From NCBI RefSeq assembly GCF_949287625.1, contig NZ_CASEGO010000076.1, forward strand, positions 1-14,364: a stretch of 14,364 nt of DNA, given 5' to 3'. The notes beneath the pieces are model-generated. The model did not search any database, was not told where the DNA came from, and saw only the letters and a program-made list of their open reading frames with translations. The translations under genes were made by a program, and so were the position numbers. Source of the stretch: an uncultured Brachyspira sp. (lineage in GTDB: Bacteria > Spirochaetota > Brachyspiria > Brachyspirales > Brachyspiraceae). This document shows, piece by piece, positions 6,175-14,300 of the stretch; position 1 is the stretch's first letter, and each line of letters starts with the position of its first letter.

Positions 6175-6945
6175 TTAAATATCAAACATTCTTATTAATA
6201 CAAATGAATTGTCAGATTCTTTGTATAAAGCTTCTGCCTGATCTGTAATGCTGCTTATATAAACAACAAATTTTTTATCTGTGTTTTCAGTTAAATATGT
6301 AACTGCTTCGCTGACATTGTATTCTTTAATGAGATAATTTTCGCTTTTGCTGGCATCTATATTGTTGTCTGGCGTAACGCTTACTTTATCTATATTCCAG
6401 TATCCATCATTATAATATACTTCTAATACTTTGTCATTATCTTTGAATAAAAATACTGGGAATTTTCCTATTTTTATACTGTATAGGTCATCGCCTTGTT
6501 TAATAGGAAGATATGCCATATATGGCTTTTTATCGCTTTTAAAATGAAGTACAGCGTCTAATTCATCTAATGGTTTTTCATATATACCTGCAGAAGTTAT
6601 AGAATAAGCATCATCTTCTTCATCGTTTTGCATGCTTTTATCTACAACAGCTCTTTGGCTTTTATCTATGTTTCTTTCTTTTGATTTTCTTATTTCTCTT
6701 TCTATTTTTTGAAACATAGCATCTATAGCTACATATAAATCTTTTTCTTTTTCTTTATCATGAAATACTTTTTTACCGAAAGCAATAGTTCCTTGTACAG
6801 TATACTCACCATGCATATAATCACAGATAATATTGGCGTCTATTATTCTATCAGCATGTATTTTGATATTTTGCATCTTATTTGCTATATGTTCTCTGAC
6901 ATTTTTAGTAATTCTTACATTCTTTCCAATAATATTTTGATGCAT
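6175..6945 (-). CDS. hpf: Ribosome hibernation promoting factor, extended form
   Basis: This protein binds the small ribosomal subunit in resting cells and blocks or dimerises ribosomes. Residues 1-95 form the HPF/RaiA (S30AE) domain: MHQNIIGKNVRITKNVREHI, then the basic helix YVAIDAMFQKIEREIRKSKE. A charged linker follows (about 96-120). Long HPFs end with one dimerisation domain of about 55 residues and total roughly 180-190. This one has 256. EKPLDELDAVLHF (123-135) resembles the usual domain opening (KPMDxEEAIxQM), and VSEAVTYLTENTDKKFVVYI (211-230) resembles it again, suggesting two C-terminal units. AAAGGAG lies close before the ATG, 15 bases after rpoN. Location next to rpoN and ptsN is classical, hence the old name sigma-54 modulation protein. 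Confidence 0.9.
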   Translation of the reverse strand: MHQNIIGKNVRITKNVREHIANKMQNIKIHADRIIDANIICDYMHGEYTVQGTIAFGKKVFHDKEKEKDLYVAIDAMFQKIEREIRKSKERNIDKSQRAVVDKSMQNDEEDDAYSITSAGIYEKPLDELDAVLHFKSDKKPYMAYLPIKQGDDLYSIKIGKFPVFLFKDNDKVLEVYYNDGYWNIDKVSVTPDNNIDASKSENYLIKEYNVSEAVTYLTENTDKKFVVYISSITDQAEALYKESDNSFVLIRMFDI

Positions 6946-6960
6946 AAAATCTCCTTTGTA

Positions 6961-8271
6961 TTATCGATTTCTTGATGAAAAAATATTCATACTTTTTCTA
7001 TACTTGGCTATTGTTCTTCTTGATATATCAATGCCTTCGCTTTTAAGTATTAATCTAATTTTTTCATCGCTTAGTTTAGCCTGAGAGTTTTCTATAATTC
7101 TTTTAATAATTTCTTTTACGCCTCTTGAGCCAAGCCCGCCATTTATAGCCCTAGAGAAAAAATATTTTATAGAAAAAGTACCCCATACGGTATTAAGATA
7201 TTTGCCGTTAGCTATTCTGCTTATAGTAGATTCGCTTAAATTAACTTCTAAAGACATATCTTTTAAAGTTAATGGCTTTATAAACTCTTTGCCGTATTCA
7301 AAGAAATCGAGCTGAAATTTAAGCAGAGCTTCGCCTATTTTTAATAAAGATTTTTTTCTTTCATTTGCTGCATTTATGAGGCTTTCCGCTTCTTTCTTTT
7401 TTTCTTTCAAAAAGTTTATACTATCTTTACTTTCCTCTCTATCTAATAGTTTAATATATTTTTTGCTAATTTTCAAGGGGGGTATAAAAGTTTCATCTGT
7501 TTTTACAATCCAAATTCCATTTTCTTTTAGTATAAAAAGTTCCGGAACTATATATTTTACGGCAGAGGTATCATATTCTCTGGCAGGGTAGGGTTCTAAT
7601 GTTTGTATGAGTTTTAATGCTTTTATAACCGTGTCTTTTTCTACACCTATACTTGAGGCTATATAATCATAGTCTTTTTTAGAGAGTTTATCTAAATAAT
7701 TTTCTACTATATTAATAGCAGTATCATATATAAATGCGTTTTCTTTCAAGTCTTCCTTTTTTTTCATTTTTAATTGTATAGAAAGACATTCATTAATATC
7801 TTTGGCAGCAACTCCGTATGGATCAAAAGTTTTTATTACAGATACTATTTTTTCTATTTCTGCAACTGAAACATTAAGTATATTAGACATATCTTCGCTT
7901 GTAGTTTTTAGATATCCGTCATGATTTATAAAACTGCATATCTGCTCTGCAAGATATATTTCTTTTTTACTTTTAAAACTTATTTCTATCTGACTTTTTA
8001 AATGCGAAAATAAACTTTCTTTTCCATTTGCGGCAGTATTCTCTATTATTGAGTCAATATCTGATGATGATGATTTTGAAGTATATTTATCTTTTATATC
8101 ATACTCCAAAAATGGATTATCTTCCATTGCTTTTTCTATCTTTTCTTTTAATTCTACAGCACTTGAAGATATAACATCAAGCCATAGTCTGGTTTGATAG
8201 TTAAGCCTTAAATCATTTTTGATAGCTGTTCTTATAGATGTATTTGCTGATAAAGATGTATTGTTAATCAT
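6961..8271 (-). CDS. rpoN: RNA polymerase sigma-54 factor
   Basis: Sigma-54 directs RNA polymerase to -24/-12 promoters and needs an AAA+ activator. Region I is seen at the start: LRLNYQTRLWLDVISSSAVE then LKEKIEKAMEDNPFLEYD, matching the usual LQxAIxLLQxSxxELxxxIxxxLxxNPxLE. The core-binding middle part follows. The C-terminal third has a helix-turn-helix (LSESTISRIANGKYLNTVWG), the family's FSIKYFFS, and the RpoN box RRTIAKYR near the end (about 418-425; consensus ARRTVAKYR). Length is 436 residues, normal to slightly short, with a brief acidic region II. I start it at ATG 8271, which overlaps the upstream stop by 8 bases (ATGATTAA); an in-frame TTG at 8280 is less likely. Its ribosome binding site is poor, consistent with translational coupling. 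No activator gene is in view. Confidence 0.95.
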   Translation of the reverse strand: MINNTSLSANTSIRTAIKNDLRLNYQTRLWLDVISSSAVELKEKIEKAMEDNPFLEYDIKDKYTSKSSSSDIDSIIENTAANGKESLFSHLKSQIEISFKSKKEIYLAEQICSFINHDGYLKTTSEDMSNILNVSVAEIEKIVSVIKTFDPYGVAAKDINECLSIQLKMKKKEDLKENAFIYDTAINIVENYLDKLSKKDYDYIASSIGVEKDTVIKALKLIQTLEPYPAREYDTSAVKYIVPELFILKENGIWIVKTDETFIPPLKISKKYIKLLDREESKDSINFLKEKKKEAESLINAANERKKSLLKIGEALLKFQLDFFEYGKEFIKPLTLKDMSLEVNLSESTISRIANGKYLNTVWGTFSIKYFFSRAINGGLGSRGVKEIIKRIIENSQAKLSDEKIRLILKSEGIDISRRTIAKYRKSMNIFSSRNR

Positions 8272-11200
8272 AAAAACCAAGTGATAAATAATGTATCAAT
8301 GTACTTATAAATCTATGAGATATTTCTAAAGGGGATATATTAACCCCAAATCTGTTATGATCTTCCAGCTTGTAAAACTTTATATTATCAATTTCTATAT
8401 CTTCATCATAAAGACCGCAGTTTATTTCTGCTGCTATTTTTAGCACATCATCTAATAAATAATATGATACATGTTCTTCAAAATATTCTACTTTCATATC
8501 TAATTCTTTAGATAATTTTTCCATATATTCAAAAGATAACTGCTTGTTTTTTAAGCAAACTACAGCATCGTTTTCTATATCGCTTTCTTTTATAAAATAT
8601 CTTTTTAATTTTATCTGTTCTACAGGCTGATTTATTTCATACAACTCTAATTGATAAGTCCAAATTTTTTGATAATCTTCATCATTATCAATAGGGTGAT
8701 ATAATGTTATATAATATTTTATATTTTTAGGAAGTTCATATAAATCTTCATCTATAGAAATTAAAGATCCGTCCTCCATATATCTGAAGCATTCTATTAA
8801 ATTATTGTCTTCATCATATACGCCCCAAATGAATGCAAGAGTGAAATACTGCATAACTGGATTCTCTACAAATACTTCAAAAAAAGTTTCATAGTCCCAT
8901 TTTCTTCCATTAAACATAACTTTTTTTAATTTTTCTTTCTGATATGTAATTATAGCCTCTAATGAATTACGTATATTAACTAAATCCATTTTAGCATTTT
9001 TTACTCTCTCCTCATCATCTCCTTCTATAGCGTCTGGAAGTTCTTTTATTATTTTGTGGTTAGAGTTATCTATTATTTCTAAATATGAGTCGCTTAAAAG
9101 CTGAAGTGTAAAACTTTGTTTGCCGTAATTAATAATTTTGTTTCTTTCAGTATTAAATCCTAAATTTGGAAGTACTTTATCAAATAAATTATCTATAGGT
9201 ATATTTAAACATTCTGAAGCCTTTTTAAATGATTCTATAGCTGCATTTTTTAATTTTTTGTTCTTTGACATATATATAATATTATTTATTATCATAAGAG
9301 CAAATTTTTCACCATTCATAGCTATTGCAGGTATTATATATGCTGCTAAAGATGATTTAAAATTATCATGCCAGTATTCTATTCTGTCGTATAAATTTAC
9401 TATTTGATTATAGTCTGCATAAATACAATATGGTATAATAATATTCTTTTTATTTTCATCAGCCCCATTATCTATCCAATATCTGTATACGTTTTCAAGA
9501 GAAGCCCTAAAAGAAGGCATGTCAAATAAATCAACAATCTTATCTATATCCTTTATTCTGTACGGCTCTTCTAAAAGCATGTATTCAAGAAGTATATATT
9601 TCATTACCCTTACTGGCACTTTTGTATTTTTATCCTTTCTCAAAACTACATCAGATATTAATGCATTATCTATAAAATCAATCATATATTCATAATTTTC
9701 ATCATAATAATCATCTATATATTGTATTACATCATTTATTGTTTGGAATTTGAAACTTTTTCTGTTATAGTTCCATCTTTTTATTATATTCTTTAAATGA
9801 AACTGTACATCTTCTCTATAGGCATGTATAGAGCTTTCTACATATGGTCTGGAATTGTACTCATCTTTTTCTATTAATTCTAAAGCACATTTTAATACCT
9901 CTTTGTTTTTTAAATGAAGTACATAGCATAGTGCCGAATAATTTGTTACTGCGGCTTTATCTTTTCTGTATAACATTTCCAAAAAATCGGCTAAGGCATA
10001 GCTTTTATGTGAAACTGCTTTCAAAAATTTTTTATCATGAAATAAATCTATTACATAATCAGTATTTTTGTTTATAAGTTTAAGAATATACTGCTGCTTA
10101 AATATATATATAGGGTAGCTGTAAATATATGTTATTATTAAATCTTTTAAATCTAAATCATATCCTTCAAGATATTCTAATACTTCTTTTAATTTTATAT
10201 TATAAAACTCTTTTTTATCTCTAATCATTAATGGTATGGCAAGATTATAAGGCATAGATTTTAATAAAACTCTTACAATTTTTCTTGCCTTTTCATTATA
10301 GTCATACATCAATATTATAATTTTTGCTGTGAATATTATTTCATTACTTAATGTAATGTTTATATCATATTTATCTATACTTTCTAACAGTTCAAATATA
10401 TCATCTGATTTTTTATTATATATTTTTTCTATTTCGCTTTTTAAATTTGCTGTGAAATAATCTATACTTTTTTCTAATACGCTTATATCTGCTTTATCAT
10501 CTTTGGCATTTAAAAGTATGCATGTTATTACTGCTTTTATCTCTATTATATAAGGTATTTCAACATGCTTTAATATATCAGAAAGTTTATAAAATGATTC
10601 TTTGTCATTTTGATATAATAATTTTATTCCGTAAAAAATTTTGTTGGAGTTTATTAATAAATTATAATCTAAATATTTTACTAAAAATATAAAATATTTA
10701 GGTATTTTAAAGCTTTCCAAATAATCTAAAAACTCATTAAAATTTTTATCCTGAAATTTAGTTATTAAATTTTTTCTTGTAAGGAAGAATAATCTCACTA
10801 AATAGGCTAAGTTTATAAGCAGATCTTTATTTTCATTTAATAACTTATTTTCAAATAAATATAAAAATTTATTTTGAATTTTTTCATCTCTGTCTATAAC
10901 TAATATTAAAGAAATTATAGTATCTAAATATTCTGCCTTATCAGAGTATTCAAGCAGTTTATCTATATTGCTGTAATCTCCGTAATATATTTTTTGTGTA
11001 ACTGCCATTAAAGGTATTAATATATCTTCTTTATATTCTGAAACAATATTCTCTGCATTTGAGCTGCATATATCATCTATATAATTTTCAGTTTCTTTTG
11101 GGAAATATTTTTTAGCATAGTATAAATATATAAATGTGTTCATTTTAGCATTCATTATTTCATTAGAAATAGGGTTAATATTGTATGAATGCTTTTTGTA

Positions 11201-11548
11201 TTCTCTATTCCAATTATTAATTTTTTTTAAAGATATGCATTTTAAGAGAGCTTCTTTTATACTTAGTCCAGATATTATATTTATAATAAGTATCTCAAAT
11301 ATATATATATTTTCTATATCATGCATAGATATAACTTTAAATAGCCTAATCAAGCTGTTATCTTCTTTGCTTACAGTATATAAATCTAGCAGTTTTGAAT
11401 ATATGCTATGATTATTTGATATTGAATATTCTATTTCTTTAGGATTGAAATCTATATTTTCAGTTTCATTATAAACGTATTTTTTTATATTATCTATATA
11501 TGGGTGTTTTTTAAAAATATCATCTATATAAGTTTTATCAATGCTCAT
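8264..11548 (-). CDS. Large DUF4132 (MolR/YehI-like) protein
   Basis: This is a 1094-residue, mainly helical, lysine- and isoleucine-rich protein with no signal peptide or obvious membrane segment, so probably cytosolic. From about residue 780 the DUF4132 pattern of E. coli YehI/MolR-type proteins is recognisable. It includes VLPNLGF (about 790), NYGKQSFTLQL, KELPDAIEGDDEE, a long helix with YQKEKLKKVMFNGRKW, then FIWGVYDEDNNLIECFRYMED (about 900-920, the most conserved part), a YHPID stretch, YQLELYEINQPVEQIKLKR (about 960-980). The first 700 residues look like helical repeats with no family I can name. No WGR domain, which often accompanies DUF4132, is visible. The biochemical function is unknown. 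TAAGG precedes the ATG. It overlaps rpoN by 8 bases and so heads the sigma-54 operon. Confidence 0.75.
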   Translation of the reverse strand: MSIDKTYIDDIFKKHPYIDNIKKYVYNETENIDFNPKEIEYSISNNHSIYSKLLDLYTVSKEDNSLIRLFKVISMHDIENIYIFEILIINIISGLSIKEALLKCISLKKINNWNREYKKHSYNINPISNEIMNAKMNTFIYLYYAKKYFPKETENYIDDICSSNAENIVSEYKEDILIPLMAVTQKIYYGDYSNIDKLLEYSDKAEYLDTIISLILVIDRDEKIQNKFLYLFENKLLNENKDLLINLAYLVRLFFLTRKNLITKFQDKNFNEFLDYLESFKIPKYFIFLVKYLDYNLLINSNKIFYGIKLLYQNDKESFYKLSDILKHVEIPYIIEIKAVITCILLNAKDDKADISVLEKSIDYFTANLKSEIEKIYNKKSDDIFELLESIDKYDINITLSNEIIFTAKIIILMYDYNEKARKIVRVLLKSMPYNLAIPLMIRDKKEFYNIKLKEVLEYLEGYDLDLKDLIITYIYSYPIYIFKQQYILKLINKNTDYVIDLFHDKKFLKAVSHKSYALADFLEMLYRKDKAAVTNYSALCYVLHLKNKEVLKCALELIEKDEYNSRPYVESSIHAYREDVQFHLKNIIKRWNYNRKSFKFQTINDVIQYIDDYYDENYEYMIDFIDNALISDVVLRKDKNTKVPVRVMKYILLEYMLLEEPYRIKDIDKIVDLFDMPSFRASLENVYRYWIDNGADENKKNIIIPYCIYADYNQIVNLYDRIEYWHDNFKSSLAAYIIPAIAMNGEKFALMIINNIIYMSKNKKLKNAAIESFKKASECLNIPIDNLFDKVLPNLGFNTERNKIINYGKQSFTLQLLSDSYLEIIDNSNHKIIKELPDAIEGDDEERVKNAKMDLVNIRNSLEAIITYQKEKLKKVMFNGRKWDYETFFEVFVENPVMQYFTLAFIWGVYDEDNNLIECFRYMEDGSLISIDEDLYELPKNIKYYITLYHPIDNDEDYQKIWTYQLELYEINQPVEQIKLKRYFIKESDIENDAVVCLKNKQLSFEYMEKLSKELDMKVEYFEEHVSYYLLDDVLKIAAEINCGLYDEDIEIDNIKFYKLEDHNRFGVNISPLEISHRFISTLIHYLSLGFYD

Positions 11549-11579
11549 ATGTGCAGCCTTAAAATATATATACTATGAT

Positions 11580-11608
11580 ACTATACCATATTTTTACAAA
11601 AAAATGAA
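11580..11608 (-). promoter_or_regulatory. Candidate extended -10 promoter for the DUF4132-rpoN operon
   Basis: On the minus strand TGG-TATAGT (11588-11580) forms an extended -10. A weak TTCATT (11608-11603) sits 17 bases upstream, and the gene start is 32 bases downstream. The -10 lies in an imperfect palindrome (11574-11590; 6 of 8 bases per arm match), a possible operator. Confidence 0.4.
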
Positions 11609-11615
11609 TAAAAAA

Positions 11616-12452
11616 TTAATCAATTATGAATACTACTTTACAATTTTTTATAGCATTTTTTAGATTTGTACTGCTCATAATGATACTGGCATCTTCATTT
11701 CCTATAACCAAATCGCTTGCAAATCTTCCTCTAGCCCTCCAAGCAACCACATTATAAGGTTTTTGACCTATTATATTTGTAATATTGGCATTTGTTAGGA
11801 AAGAATTGGTAGAATATGTGATATATCCATTAGTAGAGGCAACATTTTTATTGATGTATGCTATACTGTATATTTCATTTCCGTTTTCATCATATACTGT
11901 AGGAAATAATGACGGAGTAAATCCTATATTTCTGGCATCTATTACAAGACTATCATAGTCAGTACCTGTATCAAAATATGTTATTATAGGCTCCGTTTTG
12001 TATTCGTTAATATTGTTTACCAAATCATACATTAAATTATTTGTAGTGATATCCAAAGCCATAAGTACTTTAACACTTGTTCTTGTAGGGTAGGATATTC
12101 CTACAAGTCTGGCATTATTTATAGAACTTACAACTTTTTCTTTTAATATTCTATTTTCTTCTATTATACTGTAGATAGTATCTTCACTATTTATAGGTAT
12201 ATTTCCTAATGTATCATATAATGTTTTTATAGTTTCTTCTTCTGCCTGCTGCTGTAATATAAGAAGTGCTTCTGGGTGAAGACGAGTATCTGTTAAAAAG
12301 TCTGCTGTAGCATCTGCATATATTGTATATGTAGTATAATCAACTCTTCCTTCACCTGTATTTACTAATATGTTATTATTAGTTACTGAGGTATACTGTG
12401 CAAAAAGCAGCATATTTATGCTTACAAACAATAAAATAACTTTAATATTCAT
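11616..12452 (-). CDS. Exported LPP20-like protein
   Basis: The 278-residue product starts with a signal peptide (MNIKVILLFV... MLLFAQ), probably cut after Ala18. There is no lipobox cysteine, so it should be periplasmic or surface-associated rather than a lipoprotein. GEGRVDYTTYTIYADATADF (33-52) and the following alanine/glutamate-rich helix resemble the LPP20-type region, where conserved GxG...A..A..A precedes a helix. LVIDARNIGFTPSLFPTVYD (169-188) then ENGNEIY resembles the IDARGLGLKPAMSPKILDEDGKEVYG motif of spirochaetal and proteobacterial relatives. That motif is recalled from the family, not aligned here. Function is unknown. GGAG lies seven bases before the ATG. It follows the ankyrin gene after 67 bases and precedes the DUF4132 gene after 67. 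Confidence 0.6.
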   Translation of the reverse strand: MNIKVILLFVSINMLLFAQYTSVTNNNILVNTGEGRVDYTTYTIYADATADFLTDTRLHPEALLILQQQAEEETIKTLYDTLGNIPINSEDTIYSIIEENRILKEKVVSSINNARLVGISYPTRTSVKVLMALDITTNNLMYDLVNNINEYKTEPIITYFDTGTDYDSLVIDARNIGFTPSLFPTVYDENGNEIYSIAYINKNVASTNGYITYSTNSFLTNANITNIIGQKPYNVVAWRARGRFASDLVIGNEDASIIMSSTNLKNAIKNCKVVFIID

Positions 12453-12491
12453 ATCAACTCCAATATACTGTAAATATTCTCGGTTTATAAA

Positions 12492-12513
12492 AAAAATACT
12501 TAAAGATATTTTT
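12492..12513 (-). terminator. Weak A/T hairpin after the ankyrin gene
   Basis: AAAAATA (12492-12498) and TATTTTT (12507-12513) form a 7-bp stem with an 8-base loop seven bases after the ankyrin stop. A U tract would follow on the minus strand. It has no G-C pair and may do little. Confidence 0.25.
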
Positions 12514-12519
12514 ATAAGT

Positions 12520-13323
12520 TTATCTTCTTTTTTCTAGTTTCTGCACATATGTAGATACATTAATATAGCCGTTATATTTCATAACTTCATAAGCACGCAG
12601 TCCTATTGAATTAGGTTCTGTATAGTTTATATTATTATATATTAAATACCTTGCTATATCTATTTTCGTGGCATAAAATACAGCATTTTGTCCCCAATCA
12701 TCTTTTTCGTTTATATCAACCTCTAATTCTTCTACCAAATATTTTATTAAATTTAAATGCTCATTTTCAACAGCATACATAAGCATTGTTTTTCCTAAAA
12801 TATCTCTTTTACTTATGTCCGCACCGCTTTTTATGAGAAGTTTTACAGAATACAAATCTCCAGCCTCGCATGCATAATGAAGAGCAGTTTTACCATTGTT
12901 GTCAGCGATATTCACATCAGCATTATTGTTTATAAGAAGATTTAATATATACGGATAATTTGCAGATAATATCAAAGCATTTTCGCCTTTATTGTTGGTA
13001 ATAGTTATATCAGCATTTTTATCTATCAGGTAATCTGCTAAATCATAATATCCTATAGATACAGCTTCCATTAATAAAGTATTGCCGTTTTTATTTGTGC
13101 TGTTTATATCATTATTATTTTCTAAATATCTGTCAATGCTTGCTATAATATATGGTAATTTATTGTCATGAGTTATACAGTCAAATATAGTGGGCTTTTT
13201 TGGTATATTAGAATACTCTATATTTTCATAAGTTTCATAACTTGAAGCATCTTCTATATTATCAAATGAATTAGGTATAAGACACCTGCATATTATAAGC
13301 ATTAAAATTAAATACTTTTTCAA
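12520..13323 (-). CDS. Ankyrin-repeat protein with N-terminal export signal
   Basis: This is a 267-residue protein with about six ankyrin units, each opening near a G-x-T/N-x-L/A-x-x-A core: residues 78-110, 111-141, 142-174, 175-208, 209-238 and 239-267. The third unit, with GKTALHYACEAGDLYSVKLL, is closest to consensus. Ankyrin stacks bind other proteins, so a specific target is expected but cannot be named. The N-terminus, MKKYLILMLIICRC, looks like an export signal; C12 or C14 could carry a lipid, but neither sits in a good lipobox. The start codon is TTG at 13323: GGAG lies six bases upstream and the KK-hydrophobic pattern begins there, whereas the next ATG (13302) has no binding site. 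It follows the glycosylase after 32 bases and may share its transcript. Confidence 0.8.
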   Translation of the reverse strand: MKKYLILMLIICRCLIPNSFDNIEDASSYETYENIEYSNIPKKPTIFDCITHDNKLPYIIASIDRYLENNNDINSTNKNGNTLLMEAVSIGYYDLADYLIDKNADITITNNKGENALILSANYPYILNLLINNNADVNIADNNGKTALHYACEAGDLYSVKLLIKSGADISKRDILGKTMLMYAVENEHLNLIKYLVEELEVDINEKDDWGQNAVFYATKIDIARYLIYNNINYTEPNSIGLRAYEVMKYNGYINVSTYVQKLEKRR

Positions 13324-13355
13324 ATAAATCTCCTAAATTATTTTTTATTATATTA

Positions 13356-14108
13356 TTATTTATTTCTAATTTTTTCAAGTTCACTTAACATAAACTCTAA
13401 ATCAGATATTACTTTATCCTCTTCTTTTTGATTTCTTAATATATAAGCAGGGTGATAAGTTGCTATTACAGGTACATCTTTCCCATTATTGCTGTAGTAA
13501 TGTACTTTATTTCTAGCTTTTCCAAATGGTGTTTTTAAGTCAAAATCTATTAGATTACCGAATCCATGACGTCCTAATGCACATATTATTTTAGGATTAA
13601 GTATTTGTAATTGGTGTACAAAAAAGTCTCTGCAATTAGCTTTTTCTTCAGGTAAAGGATCTCTGTTTTCAGGAGGACGGCATTTTAGTGCGTTCATTAT
13701 ATAGTATTTTTCTTTATTTATATTAAGTCTTTCAATCCATTTGTCAAGAAGTTTTCCTCCTCTGCCGACAAATGGAAGTCCTTGTTTATCCTCGTCTGCT
13801 CCCGGTGCCTCTCCAACAAATACTATATCTGGATCCTCATCACCGCGTCCGAATACCACATTTAATCGACTTTTACATAATGCTTCACATTTCATGCATT
13901 TTTCTACTTCGCTATATATCTTTTTTAAATCTTCATTTTTTATTTCTTTCATTAATTCCATACCTTTATTTGTGATATTTTCTTTTTTTACTGCTTGCTG
14001 TGCTTTTTTTGGATTTCTTAATATTATTTTTTTATTATGCTGGCTGCATACTACATTTGAAAATTTTATTTTATTGTGCTGTAAAAAATAGTTTTCTATT
14101 TTGTTCAT
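13356..14108 (-). CDS. Uracil-DNA glycosylase, family 4 (iron-sulfur)
   Basis: This enzyme removes uracil from DNA, starting base-excision repair of deaminated cytosine. Motif A is GEAPGADEDKQGLPFVGRGG (residues 99-118). KCRPPENRDP follows, and TYHPAYILRN (217-226) holds the second active-site motif. Four cysteines for the [4Fe-4S] cluster are in place: C71 and C74 (CMKC), C143 (KCRPP) and C159. From the ATG at 14108 it is 250 residues. The catalytic domain begins near residue 55, so there is a basic N-terminal extension of about 55 residues, including KNEDLKKIYSEVEKC as its boundary. I prefer 14108 (AGGA upstream) to the earlier ATG at 14141, which has no binding site. Its closeness to the ankyrin gene suggests co-transcription, with no obvious functional link. 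Confidence 0.92.
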   Translation of the reverse strand: MNKIENYFLQHNKIKFSNVVCSQHNKKIILRNPKKAQQAVKKENITNKGMELMKEIKNEDLKKIYSEVEKCMKCEALCKSRLNVVFGRGDEDPDIVFVGEAPGADEDKQGLPFVGRGGKLLDKWIERLNINKEKYYIMNALKCRPPENRDPLPEEKANCRDFFVHQLQILNPKIICALGRHGFGNLIDFDLKTPFGKARNKVHYYSNNGKDVPVIATYHPAYILRNQKEEDKVISDLEFMLSELEKIRNK

Positions 14109-14271
14109 ATTAATAAATCCTAAACATAAATTTAAAAACATTATTTATATTATATAATAAAATGGAATTTATTAAAAATTTTTTATTATATTTGTTTGAA
14201 AAGTACCTTACAAAATTATTTAATTTTAAACTATGAAATAATGCTTTATATGCTGTATGATAAACTTTTAG

Positions 14272-14300
14272 TATATACCTAAACAAATATAATTTGTCAA
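14272..14300 (-). promoter_or_regulatory. Strong sigma-70 promoter upstream of the glycosylase
   Basis: On the minus strand TTGACA (14300-14295), a 17-base spacer and TATATA (14277-14272) make one of the best promoters in the window. Its -35 box overlaps the stop of the edge gene. It would leave a leader of about 157 bases before the ATG at 14108, in which I see no convincing ORF. A second TATAAT (14154-14149) with a weak TTAATA 15 bases upstream could give a shorter transcript. Confidence 0.5.
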
